IMG/VR virus record: IMGVR_UViG_3300020173_000001
Coordinates: 1 to 54,756 of that record
Direction: 5' to 3' (one strand)
Source of the DNA: a virus
DNA length: 54,756 nucleotides
The position numbers and the translations under genes were made by a program. Shown here piece by piece: positions 1 through 5,740 of the stretch. How positions within the stretch are numbered: the stretch's first letter is position 1; each line of letters opens with the position of its first letter. A model generated the notes under the pieces. That model saw only the letters and a program-made list of their open reading frames with translations, ran no database searches and was not told where the DNA came from.

Positions 1-127
1 ATACGGAGACCCCCCGGATGGCCCATGCCCCCGGCCTCTAAGGAGGCTATGCGTGTCTGAATCCGTAGGATTATGAGCTACTTACAATGCTAAAGCATTG
101 TTATCTATTGTTTTTTAAAACAATAAG
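1..127. repeat. Terminal direct repeat, left copy
   Basis: These 127 bases are identical to 54630-54756. The length matches a common maximum assembler k-mer, so the repeat most likely marks a circular contig rather than physical terminal redundancy. It contains hairpins at 84-101 (7-bp stem, 4-nt loop) and 106-125, and the GC-rich start of the divergent control region. Confidence 0.95.
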
Positions 128-300
128 GGATTCTTGTCCTCTAAAATACAAGTATTTTAAGGGGAATTTTTGGGAGTAACCCCAAGGGGTTAGGTTATGG
201 TCAACCCTAAAGGGTCAAGGCGCAGAGGCATACCCCTAGCTTTTCCTTGCGCATAATGCTCACCAAAAGATCAGAAAGTTTCCCCTAAAGGGGAAGTCAA

Positions 301-319
301 TCACGGAAATTCCGAGAAT
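301..319. promoter_or_regulatory. 19-bp dyad, copy 1
   Basis: TCACGGAAATTCCGAGAAT. The arms TCaCGGAA and TTCCGaGA surround one central base. This copy lies in the leader 110 bp upstream of the first gene, between two C/G-run hairpins. Confidence 0.8.
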
Positions 320-410
320 AGCCAACCCCCTAAAGGGGTTGACAATGGGATCGAATTAGGGTTACTTTGTAAGGGCTTCATCGGCAAATCGATGAGGCAG
401 CAACCTTAAC

Positions 411-427
411 TTAATTCGGAGAATTAA
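411..427 (+). promoter_or_regulatory. Hairpin carrying the ribosome-binding site of the first gene
   Basis: Inverted repeat with 7-bp arms (411-417 and 421-427) and a GGA loop. The Shine-Dalgarno GGAG is 418-421, at the apex of the hairpin, which ends one base before ATG 429. The same architecture precedes the second gene. Confidence 0.75.
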
Positions 428-428
428 C

Positions 429-1043
429 ATGACAAAATCAGCTACTTTACCTACGGTAACCTTGGACAGCAAATTCACTGTAGGTCGTAAGACCTATACT
501 TTGACTGATGGAATCAGTCATGCCGTAGCTTGTTATGACAAGCTTTACCTGATCCAAGAGGATCAGTTAGCTCTCTACAGAGAGCTTGGAAACATCTTGC
601 TTCAGATTGAAAATCTGTTCGGTGGTGACAAGAAAGCCTACGGCTCCTTTATCAGTAAAACTGATATGTCGAATGAGAACATCAGCTCTGCTGATAAGTA
701 TGATGCCAAATGGATTGCCACTCACTGGACTAAAGTCCAGAAGTTAAACAAAGCTGGTAAGCTTTCAGCACTTGGCGTATCTTCGATACGGAAGATTGTT
801 CTGGAAGCTCATCCTGAGCTTCGTAAGAAGCCTAAAGCTTCTTCGGCTGGTAACACCTCGAAGGGCAAGCCGAAGGCTTCTGAACAGCCTAGTAAGGCTG
901 AGGAGATCATCAAGAACACTGTCTTTGAGACAGTGGTAGCCAAGAACGAAAAGGAACTTGCAGAGCAAGTTTATGAAGCTCTTGAAGCCGGAGGCTTTAA
1001 CAGATCCACATTTGCAAAAGAGCTTGCAAAGCTCTTCAAGTAA
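429..1043 (+). CDS. Unknown early protein encoded by a hairpin-saturated frame
   Basis: First gene of the left arm, 204 residues. I do not recognise a family. The N-terminal 130 residues look globular, with a helical stretch near residues 42-65 reading LALYRELGNILLQIENLF. A Lys/Ser/Pro-rich linker (about 131-157) follows, then a short charged helical tail. The ATG at 429 is fixed by GGAG at 418-421 in a hairpin loop. About 20 perfect short hairpins fill the frame, so codon choice seems constrained by structure. A C(TTCG)G hairpin follows the stop. Position suggests an early host-takeover or regulatory protein, but nothing in the sequence proves that. Confidence 0.8.
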   Translation: MTKSATLPTVTLDSKFTVGRKTYTLTDGISHAVACYDKLYLIQEDQLALYRELGNILLQIENLFGGDKKAYGSFISKTDMSNENISSADKYDAKWIATHWTKVQKLNKAGKLSALGVSSIRKIVLEAHPELRKKPKASSAGNTSKGKPKASEQPSKAEEIIKNTVFETVVAKNEKELAEQVYEALEAGGFNRSTFAKELAKLFK

Positions 1044-1050
1044 ATCATTT

Positions 1051-1068
1051 AGCCCCCTTCGGGGGGCT
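1051..1068 (+). terminator. UUCG-loop hairpin after the first gene
   Basis: Seven-bp GC stem (1051-1057 with 1062-1068) around a TTCG loop, eight bases after the stop. There is no T-run after it, so it may be a weak terminator or a 3' stabilising/processing hairpin. Confidence 0.55.
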
Positions 1069-1074
1069 ATTCAA

Positions 1075-1093
1075 TCTCGGAAATTCCGAGAAT
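1075..1093. promoter_or_regulatory. 19-bp dyad, copy 2 (perfect arms)
   Basis: TCTCGGAAATTCCGAGAAT. The two 8-bp arms are exact inverse complements around a central A. The site lies between the hairpin after the first gene and the ribosome-binding hairpin of the second. Confidence 0.85.
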
Positions 1094-1096
1094 AAC

Positions 1097-1115
1097 TTTA
1101 AATCGGAGATTTAAA
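1097..1115 (+). promoter_or_regulatory. Hairpin carrying the ribosome-binding site of the second gene
   Basis: Arms of 8 bp (1097-1104 and 1108-1115) with a GGA loop. GGAG is 1105-1108 and the ATG at 1116 abuts the hairpin. This copies the design before the first gene with different arm sequences, so the structure rather than the sequence is conserved. Confidence 0.75.
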
Positions 1116-1301
1116 ATGGAATATTGTGGGGTTCAAATCTTGGAGTATTCAGATACTGAATACTGTTTTTGCTATCAAGGTCGTTTAATAAACGACAGAC
1201 ATAGTTTACCAGTTCTCCTTAAAAAGGAGAGTGACCATTGGGTTAACAAACATAAAGCCGAAGGCTTTATAGATTGTTTGATTGCTCTTGGTGAAATATA
1301 A
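1116..1301 (+). CDS. Unknown small early protein
   Basis: 61 residues, no family recognised; rich in aromatic residues and Cys in the first 25 residues. The start is set by the hairpin-borne GGAG. Four perfect hairpins with 7-8 bp stems occupy nearly half of the frame (1144-1164, 1180-1196, 1214-1230, 1252-1270), as in the preceding gene. Dyad copy 2 lies upstream and an intrinsic terminator follows, so the gene is probably transcribed as its own unit or closes the first one. Confidence 0.75.
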   Translation: MEYCGVQILEYSDTEYCFCYQGRLINDRHSLPVLLKKESDHWVNKHKAEGFIDCLIALGEI

Positions 1302-1304
1302 AAG

Positions 1305-1330
1305 AAGCTCCCTTCGGGGAGCTTTTTTTT
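1305..1330 (+). terminator. Intrinsic terminator after the second gene
   Basis: Eight-bp stem (1305-1312 with 1317-1324), TTCG tetraloop closed by C-G, and an eight-T run (1323-1330). This is a textbook rho-independent terminator. Another hairpin (1334-1352) and dyad copy 3 follow directly. Confidence 0.9.
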
Positions 1331-1357
1331 GTTTATACTTCTTTGAAGTATAGTCGA

Positions 1358-1376
1358 TCACGGAAATTCCGTGATT
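1358..1376. promoter_or_regulatory. 19-bp dyad, copy 3 (symmetrised variant)
   Basis: TCACGGAAATTCCGTGATT. Together with A1357 it gives perfect 9-bp arms at 1357-1375. It lies after the terminator of the second gene and is the only copy whose right arm ends in GTGATT. Confidence 0.8.
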
Positions 1377-1449
1377 GATTTTTTTTCTTTTGTATGTGTG
1401 TAGCTAATTACATGCCGACAAAAGTCTATCAAGAATAGGAGTACATGCC

Positions 1450-1605
1450 GTGAACTTTATATTATTTTTTGCTTGGTTATTAATACTTGTATCTACTTCA
1501 AGTATATTATTAATAGTAGCTTATACTACTATTAATCCTATAATATTATTATCATTACTACCTGTAGTAATGTTACTTTCTGTTTTAGCTTTTGATCGGG
1601 GGTGA
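1450..1605 (+). CDS. Small two-helix membrane protein, GTG start
   Basis: 51 residues, almost entirely hydrophobic, with two predicted membrane helices (about residues 2-25 and 30-46) and a short charged tail ending DRG. AGGAG at 1437-1441 is spaced 8 bases from GTG 1450. The frame carries the 11-bp and 9-bp hairpins at 1509-1536 and 1553-1572. No family is recognised. A small early inner-membrane protein could act in superinfection exclusion or host takeover, but that is only a guess. Confidence 0.65.
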   Translation: MNFILFFAWLLILVSTSSILLIVAYTTINPIILLSLLPVVMLLSVLAFDRG

Positions 1606-1691
1606 TCATGCGTGTATGTTTCTATGATGATGAGGGGTTTATGTTTTCTTATCTTACCTGTCGTGACATGCGTCAAGTATCTAAGATACTT
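1483..1691. repeat. Further AT-rich hairpins
   Basis: The array continues with larger AT-rich inverted repeats: 1483-1505 (7-bp stem), 1509-1536 (11-bp stem, 6-nt loop), 1553-1572 (9-bp stem, 2-nt gap) and 1675-1691 (8-bp arms around one base). They lie inside two small reading frames (1450-1605 and 1608-1757). Isolated strong hairpins occur later, at 2275-2293, 2770-2790 and 2934-2950, and the density then falls. Confidence 0.75.
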
Positions 1692-1757
1692 AAACGTTTC
1701 CCTAGTAATGCAAAACTAATCACGGAAAATCCGAGAATGAAAAGGAGAATAAAATGA
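1608..1757 (+). CDS. Small basic protein overlapping dyad copy 4
   Basis: 49 residues starting MRVCFYDDEG and ending in a basic run (RMKRRIK). A G-run at 1598-1602 may serve as ribosome-binding site. The stop TGA overlaps the next ATG (ATGA), suggesting coupling. The last third of the frame is written across dyad copy 4, so the tail sequence may simply reflect the element. Unknown function; moderate confidence that it is translated. Confidence 0.5.
   Translation: MRVCFYDDEGFMFSYLTCRDMRQVSKILKRFPSNAKLITENPRMKRRIK
1720..1738. promoter_or_regulatory. 19-bp dyad, copy 4
   Basis: TCACGGAAAATCCGAGAAT, one base off consensus in the right arm. It lies inside the 3' end of the small frame 1608-1757 and just before the AAAAGGAG ribosome-binding site of the next gene. 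Confidence 0.75.
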
Positions 1758-1918
1758 ATTATGCTATACTTGTTTTGAATAAAGATGGTGAAGTTATCTT
1801 TGATAGTGGGCCATATGATGGCGACTGTGAGGTAGCTGGGCGAGCTATGAAACGTGCCGCCAATAGGTGGGAAAAGCGTGGCTACGAAGTAGAATTTCGT
1901 GAAAGAAAAGGAGAATAA
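1754..1918 (+). CDS. Unknown small protein
   Basis: 54 residues beginning MNYAILVLNKDG; a short beta-hairpin start and a helical charged second half. AAAAGGAG at 1739-1746 fixes the ATG at 1754. The ATG overlaps the upstream stop by ATGA. The next gene starts two bases after this stop. No family recognised. Confidence 0.65.
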   Translation: MNYAILVLNKDGEVIFDSGPYDGDCEVAGRAMKRAANRWEKRGYEVEFRERKGE

Positions 1919-1919
1919 C

Positions 1920-2156
1920 ATGAGTAACGTACCTTTAGATTTAGGTAATGGATATACCTTATCCATTGTTGCCGATACTGGCGGCTTAGTAGAGGTAGCA
2001 CTAATACATGATGATCATGGATTTATTAATACAAGTTTGTGGTTTTATGATTTGACTAAGGCATCAGATTTTTATGATGATGTAGTGAGACACATGAATG
2101 CCGATCAATTAATAATTGCTTTGGTAAAAGCAAAAGCATATGCAAAAGGAGAATGA
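1920..2156 (+). CDS. Unknown small acidic protein
   Basis: 78 residues, no family recognised. AAGGAG at 1907-1912 sets the start at 1920; an in-frame ATG at 1899 lacks such a site. The protein alternates beta-like stretches with an acidic patch (residues 30-60). It is part of a tightly spaced string of small genes. Confidence 0.7.
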   Translation: MSNVPLDLGNGYTLSIVADTGGLVEVALIHDDHGFINTSLWFYDLTKASDFYDDVVRHMNADQLIIALVKAKAYAKGE

Positions 2157-2157
2157 C

Positions 2158-2391
2158 ATGCATATAGAACACATTGCAGAGAACAAGGTTGTTGTTCACA
2201 AGAAGTCTATGGTATCAGGTAGGCTAAACTCTATGCTTTTACCTACGACTCAAGGTAAGATAGAGTACTGGATTGAATCAGGTAAACTGATTCAGGATGT
2301 CATGCCTGATTTAAATGATAATCAACGTGAGTTCTTGATGTCAGGTATTACACCTCGTGAATGGAATGATATGTTTGGTGAGGAGGATTAA
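2158..2391 (+). CDS. Conserved small phage protein ending in an EWNDMF-type motif
   Basis: 77 residues. AAGGAG at 2146-2151 selects ATG 2158. The C-terminal half (NDNQREFLMSGITPREWND) is a pattern I know from many small podovirus proteins of unknown role, where the segment before the end reads roughly REF..GIT..EW. A 7-bp hairpin lies at 2275-2293. No enzymatic motif is visible. Confidence 0.75.
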   Translation: MHIEHIAENKVVVHKKSMVSGRLNSMLLPTTQGKIEYWIESGKLIQDVMPDLNDNQREFLMSGITPREWNDMFGEED

Positions 2392-2394
2392 ACT

Positions 2395-2526
2395 ATGCCT
2401 AAGTGTGAAAACTGTGGTGACGAAGAAGAAGTTCTGTATTATACAGAATGGGGGTATGAGTGCGGTGATCTATGTGAAGTGTGCTCAGAAATGTTTCTAA
2501 ATATGGAGGATGAAGATGCAGATTAA
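2395..2526 (+). CDS. Putative small zinc-binding protein
   Basis: 43 residues with CENC near the N-terminus (C4, C7) and a second Cys group (C23, C27, C30), then an acidic tail. The spacing is that of a small zinc ribbon. GAGGAG before the ATG supports translation. The stop lies within the next gene's start region, so the two overlap slightly. Function unknown; nucleic-acid or protein binding is likely for such ribbons. Confidence 0.65.
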   Translation: MPKCENCGDEEEVLYYTEWGYECGDLCEVCSEMFLNMEDEDAD

Positions 2527-2722
2527 CAAACGTGACAGGTCTGCCCTACGTGCCGACAAATATTGGCGGTCTATATGGCATCGACAGATGCTGTTTAAAA
2601 CAAAACCCTTGACATCTGTTTCATCCTGTGACAGAACTAAGGAAATTAATGGCAACAAGGAGTTAAGCCAATGTCCAGATCCTACCTCGTCTATCAGTTC
2701 AGACCAGAAGTCTATGACATAA
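2516..2722 (+). CDS. Unknown small basic protein
   Basis: 68 residues, basic N-terminal half (RDRSALRADKYWRSIWHR), polar Ser-rich tail. GGAGG at 2505-2509 sits six bases before ATG 2516; an ATG at 2510 is too close to it. It overlaps the next gene by 52 bases in another frame, so the tail may be poorly constrained. Confidence 0.5.
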   Translation: MQINKRDRSALRADKYWRSIWHRQMLFKTKPLTSVSSCDRTKEINGNKELSQCPDPTSSISSDQKSMT

Positions 2723-3069
2723 TTAATGAGAACCCTCAATCAGAGATAGCAAGGATTGCTTTTGATCTAAGACTTCTTAATGAGAAGTCTGCAGAGCAGA
2801 GTGTCAATGATGCCTTGTTTCATAACATGTATTACCCAACCAAGTTCCTGCATCTAGGTGTGCTATCTGAATCTGTTGACCCACTAGAGGCTGTCTTTGA
2901 TGCAGGGAATGGCTATGGTAAAGCTAAGGTTACCACCCTTGCTAAGGGTGACACTAGCCTATCTGTAGGTAATATAATTGTACACTTGCAGCAGAACAAG
3001 GTATATCTATGTATGCCTACTGGATGGCATGAGCTTTCACGAGAGCTAGACTTTTGCCTTAAATTGTAA
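2671..3069 (+). CDS. Unknown early protein
   Basis: 132 residues, mixed alpha/beta, no family recognised. AAGGAG precedes ATG 2671. The stop TAA is fused to dyad copy 5. Two strong hairpins (2770-2790, 8-bp stem; 2934-2950, 7-bp stem) show the left-end structural habit persisting at lower density. Confidence 0.75.
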   Translation: MSRSYLVYQFRPEVYDIINENPQSEIARIAFDLRLLNEKSAEQSVNDALFHNMYYPTKFLHLGVLSESVDPLEAVFDAGNGYGKAKVTTLAKGDTSLSVGNIIVHLQQNKVYLCMPTGWHELSRELDFCLKL

Positions 3070-3088
3070 TCACGGAAATTCCGAGAAT
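3070..3088. promoter_or_regulatory. 19-bp dyad, copy 5
   Basis: Consensus TCACGGAAATTCCGAGAAT, fused to the TAA stop of the gene ending at 3069 and followed at once by the GGAG ribosome-binding site of the next gene. Confidence 0.85.
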
Positions 3089-3098
3089 GGAGAATCAA

Positions 3099-3491
3099 AT
3101 GAAAACCGAAATATATTATAACCTACATAAGCATGTCTTTTCTGTAAGGAAAAGAAACGGTAAGGTTCAATGGCATACTAATAGTATCATAGCACATAAG
3201 CCTGTTTTTGCAGTGCAACCTGCAGGGTGGGCAAAGACTCAGGATGAGCAGGTCAAGAATGTACATGCGTTTGTTAGACCTCAAAGCATTGAGGTGGATG
3301 CTGATCTATGGTTTCAAGACCCGGACTATGCCCATGATCCTGACATAGACAGGCTTGAGCGTGTCAGGTATAACCCATATCATGCGAACACATTTGTAGA
3401 TGAGCACGATGAGCCGATCTACCATGCTGAGGTTGCTTATTTGTATATTGACAAACAAAATAAACCTGTCATAAAGGTGTTCAGAACTTAA
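3099..3491 (+). CDS. Unknown early protein
   Basis: 130 residues, rich in His, Trp and Asp; no family recognised. The start is taken at ATG 3099 with GGAG at 3089-3092. The ATG at 3087 lies within dyad copy 5 and has no site. Beta-like N-terminal half (HKHVFSVRKRNGKVQWH) and an acidic middle. The gene lies between dyad copies 5 and 6. Confidence 0.75.
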   Translation: MKTEIYYNLHKHVFSVRKRNGKVQWHTNSIIAHKPVFAVQPAGWAKTQDEQVKNVHAFVRPQSIEVDADLWFQDPDYAHDPDIDRLERVRYNPYHANTFVDEHDEPIYHAEVAYLYIDKQNKPVIKVFRT

Positions 3492-3503
3492 ACGAAAATC
3501 TAA

Positions 3504-3522
3504 TCACGGAGATTCCGAGAAT
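3504..3522. promoter_or_regulatory. 19-bp dyad, copy 6, doubling as ribosome-binding site
   Basis: TCACGGAGATTCCGAGAAT. The A-to-G change at 3511 creates GGAG (3508-3511), nine bases before an ATG at 3521 that begins inside the motif. In this copy the element itself appears to serve as the translation start region. Confidence 0.8.
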
Positions 3523-3667
3523 GCTTTACTACATAGAAAATCAAGAAGGTTTATGGTGGTCTAACACAGATGGTTGGTGTAATAATACACGATCTTTATT
3601 TAACCAAAATGAAAAAGAGATTTTTAATCTACCCATAGGTGGTGAATGGAAGGAGTTAATACAATGA
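3521..3667 (+). CDS. Small protein starting inside dyad copy 6
   Basis: 48 residues beginning MLYYIENQEGLWWSNTDGW. The ATG overlaps the last bases of the dyad, and the GGAG made by the variant dyad lies nine bases upstream. The stop overlaps the next gene's ATG (ATGA). Aromatic-rich; unknown function. The coupling and the changed dyad base argue that it is real. Confidence 0.65.
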   Translation: MLYYIENQEGLWWSNTDGWCNNTRSLFNQNEKEIFNLPIGGEWKELIQ

Positions 3668-4362
3668 CTTTATCCACACAAGAAATGAATGATCTACTTA
3701 AATATAACTCAGACATAGGCATGGCTGCATCTGCTAGGCCAATTAACGAGACTGAAAATCACGATGGTTCTTGTGACTACAGAACAGATTACTGTGATGA
3801 GACTTGTTATAATGTTAAGTTATATAGGATTTATCCAGACATGGCTAAACGTGATGACAGATGCGAGACTATCTGGCAGAAACTAAACAAGTCTAACTCT
3901 GACTTCACTAAATTCTTTAGTCGTAAACGGTACGATACTAGTCGTGTTCGTCACATGACCAGAGGCGAAGCCTTCAAAGATGTAATTGATGTGTATCGTG
4001 TCAAGACTATGTGCCTACTTAACCCGGATACTACATGGTGGATTCCTACCAGAGCATGGCGTAATCCACGCCTCAAAGCTCTGATTGAGAAAGAGCTTAT
4101 GCCTCTACCTAACTGTGCCATTAATGCATCACTCGACCCATCCAACAGCAAAGCTGAATGGAAAATGTTGATTGATGACGATTGGAATATCATGTTCTAT
4201 GGTGATGATGACTTGACATCTGATCCTGTTTATGGAACAAGAATGTTCCTATGCCCTAAGACCCACAAGGATCTCAAGGGTCACTGCAAGGACTGCAAGG
4301 CAGGTTGCTTTGCACAAAAGACTATTAACCGCACACAGATTGTGCATCTATCAGAACACTAA
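3664..4362 (+). CDS. Cys-rich protein resembling the phage 'gene product 88' family
   Basis: 232 residues. The start at 3664 follows AAGGAG at 3650-3655; an upstream ATG at 3646 would precede that site. An N-terminal Cys cluster (CDYRTDYCDETCYNVKLYR) and a C-terminal cluster (CPKTHKDLKGHCKDCKAGC) bracket a Trp-rich middle. This layout recalls the gp88-type domain found in phages, thought to be a metal or Fe-S binding protein of unknown activity. The family call is from memory of the pattern and is moderate. Confidence 0.65.
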   Translation: MTLSTQEMNDLLKYNSDIGMAASARPINETENHDGSCDYRTDYCDETCYNVKLYRIYPDMAKRDDRCETIWQKLNKSNSDFTKFFSRKRYDTSRVRHMTRGEAFKDVIDVYRVKTMCLLNPDTTWWIPTRAWRNPRLKALIEKELMPLPNCAINASLDPSNSKAEWKMLIDDDWNIMFYGDDDLTSDPVYGTRMFLCPKTHKDLKGHCKDCKAGCFAQKTINRTQIVHLSEH

Positions 4363-4381
4363 TCACGGAATTTCCGAGAAT
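4363..4381. promoter_or_regulatory. 19-bp dyad, copy 7
   Basis: TCACGGAATTTCCGAGAAT, fused to the TAA stop at 4360-4362 and followed by AAAGGAG for the gene at 4395. Confidence 0.85.
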
Positions 4382-4394
4382 GAAAGGAGTCGAT

Positions 4395-4559
4395 ATGGGT
4401 ATCGAAAATAAACTTGAAGAAGCTATAACTAAATGGACAGACAGTTTAGAGATAGATCAGTTAATTAATTACGTCCAAGAAGATCTCTGGGTGTATTACA
4501 CTGAAAGCGCAGATGAAGAAGAAGCTTTAGAATTTATAACTGAAATGGAAGTAGGATAA
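4395..4559 (+). CDS. Small acidic protein
   Basis: 54 residues, strongly acidic (tail DEEEALEFITEMEVG), helical. AAAGGAG precedes ATG 4395, and dyad copy 7 lies directly upstream. Small acidic early proteins can mimic DNA or bind host factors, but there is no motif to support a specific role. Confidence 0.65.
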   Translation: MGIENKLEEAITKWTDSLEIDQLINYVQEDLWVYYTESADEEEALEFITEMEVG

Positions 4560-4572
4560 AAGGAGAAGACTA

Positions 4573-5412
4573 ATGCCATTTGATACAACAACATCATTCG
4601 TACCAGAGCACTTGGACTTTGAAGTAGAGTTCGAGGAAACTAAATTCAAAGACAAGAAGTATGTAATCAATGCTAATACAGGTGAATACCTTGGTATTGT
4701 GGGCAAGGACTTTACTTGTGCCAATCATGGTGACTTCTTTCGTAATGTCGTAGACACTGCGACTCAGGAGTTACAAGAAGGTGATTTACATAATGCAGAG
4801 TTTAACTTCAGGACTGCTCGTGGTGGTGCTTGGGCTATGCTCGACATCACATTACCTAGCATGAAGACTGTAATAGAAACTGATCGACATGAAACTGAGA
4901 TAGGTAATCGTATTATATCATTACATGGTATTGATGGGTCATGCTCTAATCAGGTATTCTTTGGTGCTATTGATTTCTTTTGCACTAATGGATGTATACG
5001 TGGTGATCACGATAAGATTCGCAGGAAGAACACTTCTAATTTCTCACTTAGTTCATTCATAAATGAGCTATCTAATTTGCGGTCTGACTTTTATGAACAG
5101 TCTATCAAGATGAAAACATGGGCGCAGACTAGTCTCAAAGATGTAGATGTAGAAGCATTGCTAGAAGCAATGATACCATCAGAACGTAAAGCTAAAAAGA
5201 TGTATCAGCTATACCGTTCAGAAGCATTTACTCGTGGAGAAAACAAGTGGGCCTTGTACTCTGCCTTCACTAACTATGCATCTTATGCAGATAATCGTAA
5301 TGGTTTTAATCTGCGTAATACAGGTAATGACACACAAGCTACCTCAATGTGGGGTAGAGAACAGGAGGTATCTAAGTGGGTTAGCGATGATCGCTTTTTA
5401 CTAGCAGCTTAA
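4573..5412 (+). CDS. DUF932-like phage protein
   Basis: 279 residues. It resembles the DUF932/TIGR03299 phage- and plasmid-borne family, including the central segment IDFFCTNGCIRGDHDKIRRK and the C-terminal WALYSAFTNYASYA, where family members carry a conserved W.L..A.T pattern. The biochemical function is unknown; members are common among early genes of phages and on plasmids. AAGGAG lies upstream of ATG 4573. The stop is fused to dyad copy 8. Confidence 0.8.
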   Translation: MPFDTTTSFVPEHLDFEVEFEETKFKDKKYVINANTGEYLGIVGKDFTCANHGDFFRNVVDTATQELQEGDLHNAEFNFRTARGGAWAMLDITLPSMKTVIETDRHETEIGNRIISLHGIDGSCSNQVFFGAIDFFCTNGCIRGDHDKIRRKNTSNFSLSSFINELSNLRSDFYEQSIKMKTWAQTSLKDVDVEALLEAMIPSERKAKKMYQLYRSEAFTRGENKWALYSAFTNYASYADNRNGFNLRNTGNDTQATSMWGREQEVSKWVSDDRFLLAA

Positions 5413-5431
5413 TCACGGAATTTCCGAGAAT
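5413..5431. promoter_or_regulatory. 19-bp dyad, copy 8
   Basis: TCACGGAATTTCCGAGAAT, fused to the TAA stop at 5410-5412 of the DUF932-like gene and followed by AAAGGA for the gene at 5446. This is the last clear copy. None was seen in the rest of the left arm or in the right arm. Confidence 0.85.
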
Positions 5432-5445
5432 AGAAAGGAACTACA

Positions 5446-5718
5446 ATGACTATGACACCAGAAGAAATCGCAAAGAACCATCAAGAGTGGGCAGACAAAC
5501 GAGAAGCACGTAGGATAGAGCTTGAAGAAAAATGCAGTAACTTAACAGAGGAACAAATAACTGCAATTAAATTTGCCTATGAAACAATACAAGAAGCGGA
5601 AGGCAATCTTAGCGAAATGTTTGACATTACGATAGATGATGCTAGAAGTATATCTAAAGCAGAAAGTAAGTTAAGAATGTCTTTTCCTCATTTATGTAAG
5701 CACCCTTATTATTCTTAA
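5446..5718 (+). CDS. Unknown helical protein
   Basis: 90 residues, largely helical and charged, no family recognised. AAAGGAA precedes ATG 5446, directly after dyad copy 8. It is the last gene preceded by the dyad. Confidence 0.7.
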   Translation: MTMTPEEIAKNHQEWADKREARRIELEEKCSNLTEEQITAIKFAYETIQEAEGNLSEMFDITIDDARSISKAESKLRMSFPHLCKHPYYS

Positions 5719-5740
5719 TACAAACACAAAGGAGTTAAAC

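Larger units (their letters stand above)
1..428. other. Left-arm leader, hairpin-rich, no convincing gene
   Basis: No open frame of useful length is seen. The stretch is a chain of short inverted repeats: 84-101, 106-125, 142-159, 177-192, 204-215, 280-295, 323-341, about 378-395, and 411-427 just before the first gene. Several have CTAAAG-type loops between runs of C and G. It also carries the first copy of the 19-bp dyad (301-319). A TTGACA box is at 339-344, but I see only a poor -10 (TACTTT, 18 bp downstream), so the early promoter is not resolved. Confidence 0.7.
84..1376. repeat. Dense array of short perfect hairpins across genes and spacers
   Basis: About 35-40 inverted repeats with 5-9 bp stems and mostly 2-6 nt loops follow each other through the leader and both first genes. 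Strong examples (stem bp/loop nt) are 502-520 (8/3), 527-544 (7/4), 549-566 (7/4), 569-586 (7/4), 650-666 (7/3), 804-822 (8/3), 917-935 (8/3), 956-970 (6/3), 1097-1115 (8/3), 1144-1164 (8/5), 1180-1196 (7/3), 1214-1230 (7/3), 1252-1270 (8/3) and 1334-1352 (8/3). Within 429-1043 I count 16 hairpins with stems of at least 6 bp, where rough arithmetic expects about one. The pattern ignores gene boundaries, so the signal is in the nucleic acid rather than the protein. Confidence 0.85.

Noticed and set aside
197-256. Nineteen-residue leader peptide with Arg run in the left leader
   Set aside because: A frame exists, but the ribosome-binding site is poor and it is crossed by the hairpin array; too weak to call.
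339-362. Strong early promoter at the TTGACA box
   Set aside because: The -35 is perfect, but no acceptable -10 lies 16-18 bp downstream, and the box is part of a hairpin arm.
1129-1145. T-arm-like GGTTCAAATC suggesting a tRNA or attachment site
   Set aside because: The flanking bases do not form the T-stem and no acceptor or anticodon arm can be placed; the stretch lies within a coding frame.
1357-1375. Dyad as a LexA or CtrA box
   Set aside because: It matches neither the alphaproteobacterial GTTC-N7-GTTC LexA box nor the TTAA-N7-TTAA CtrA box.
1673-1966. Minus-strand 97-residue hydrophobic frame
   Set aside because: It runs antisense to three well-spaced plus-strand genes and across dyad copy 4, with no ribosome-binding site.
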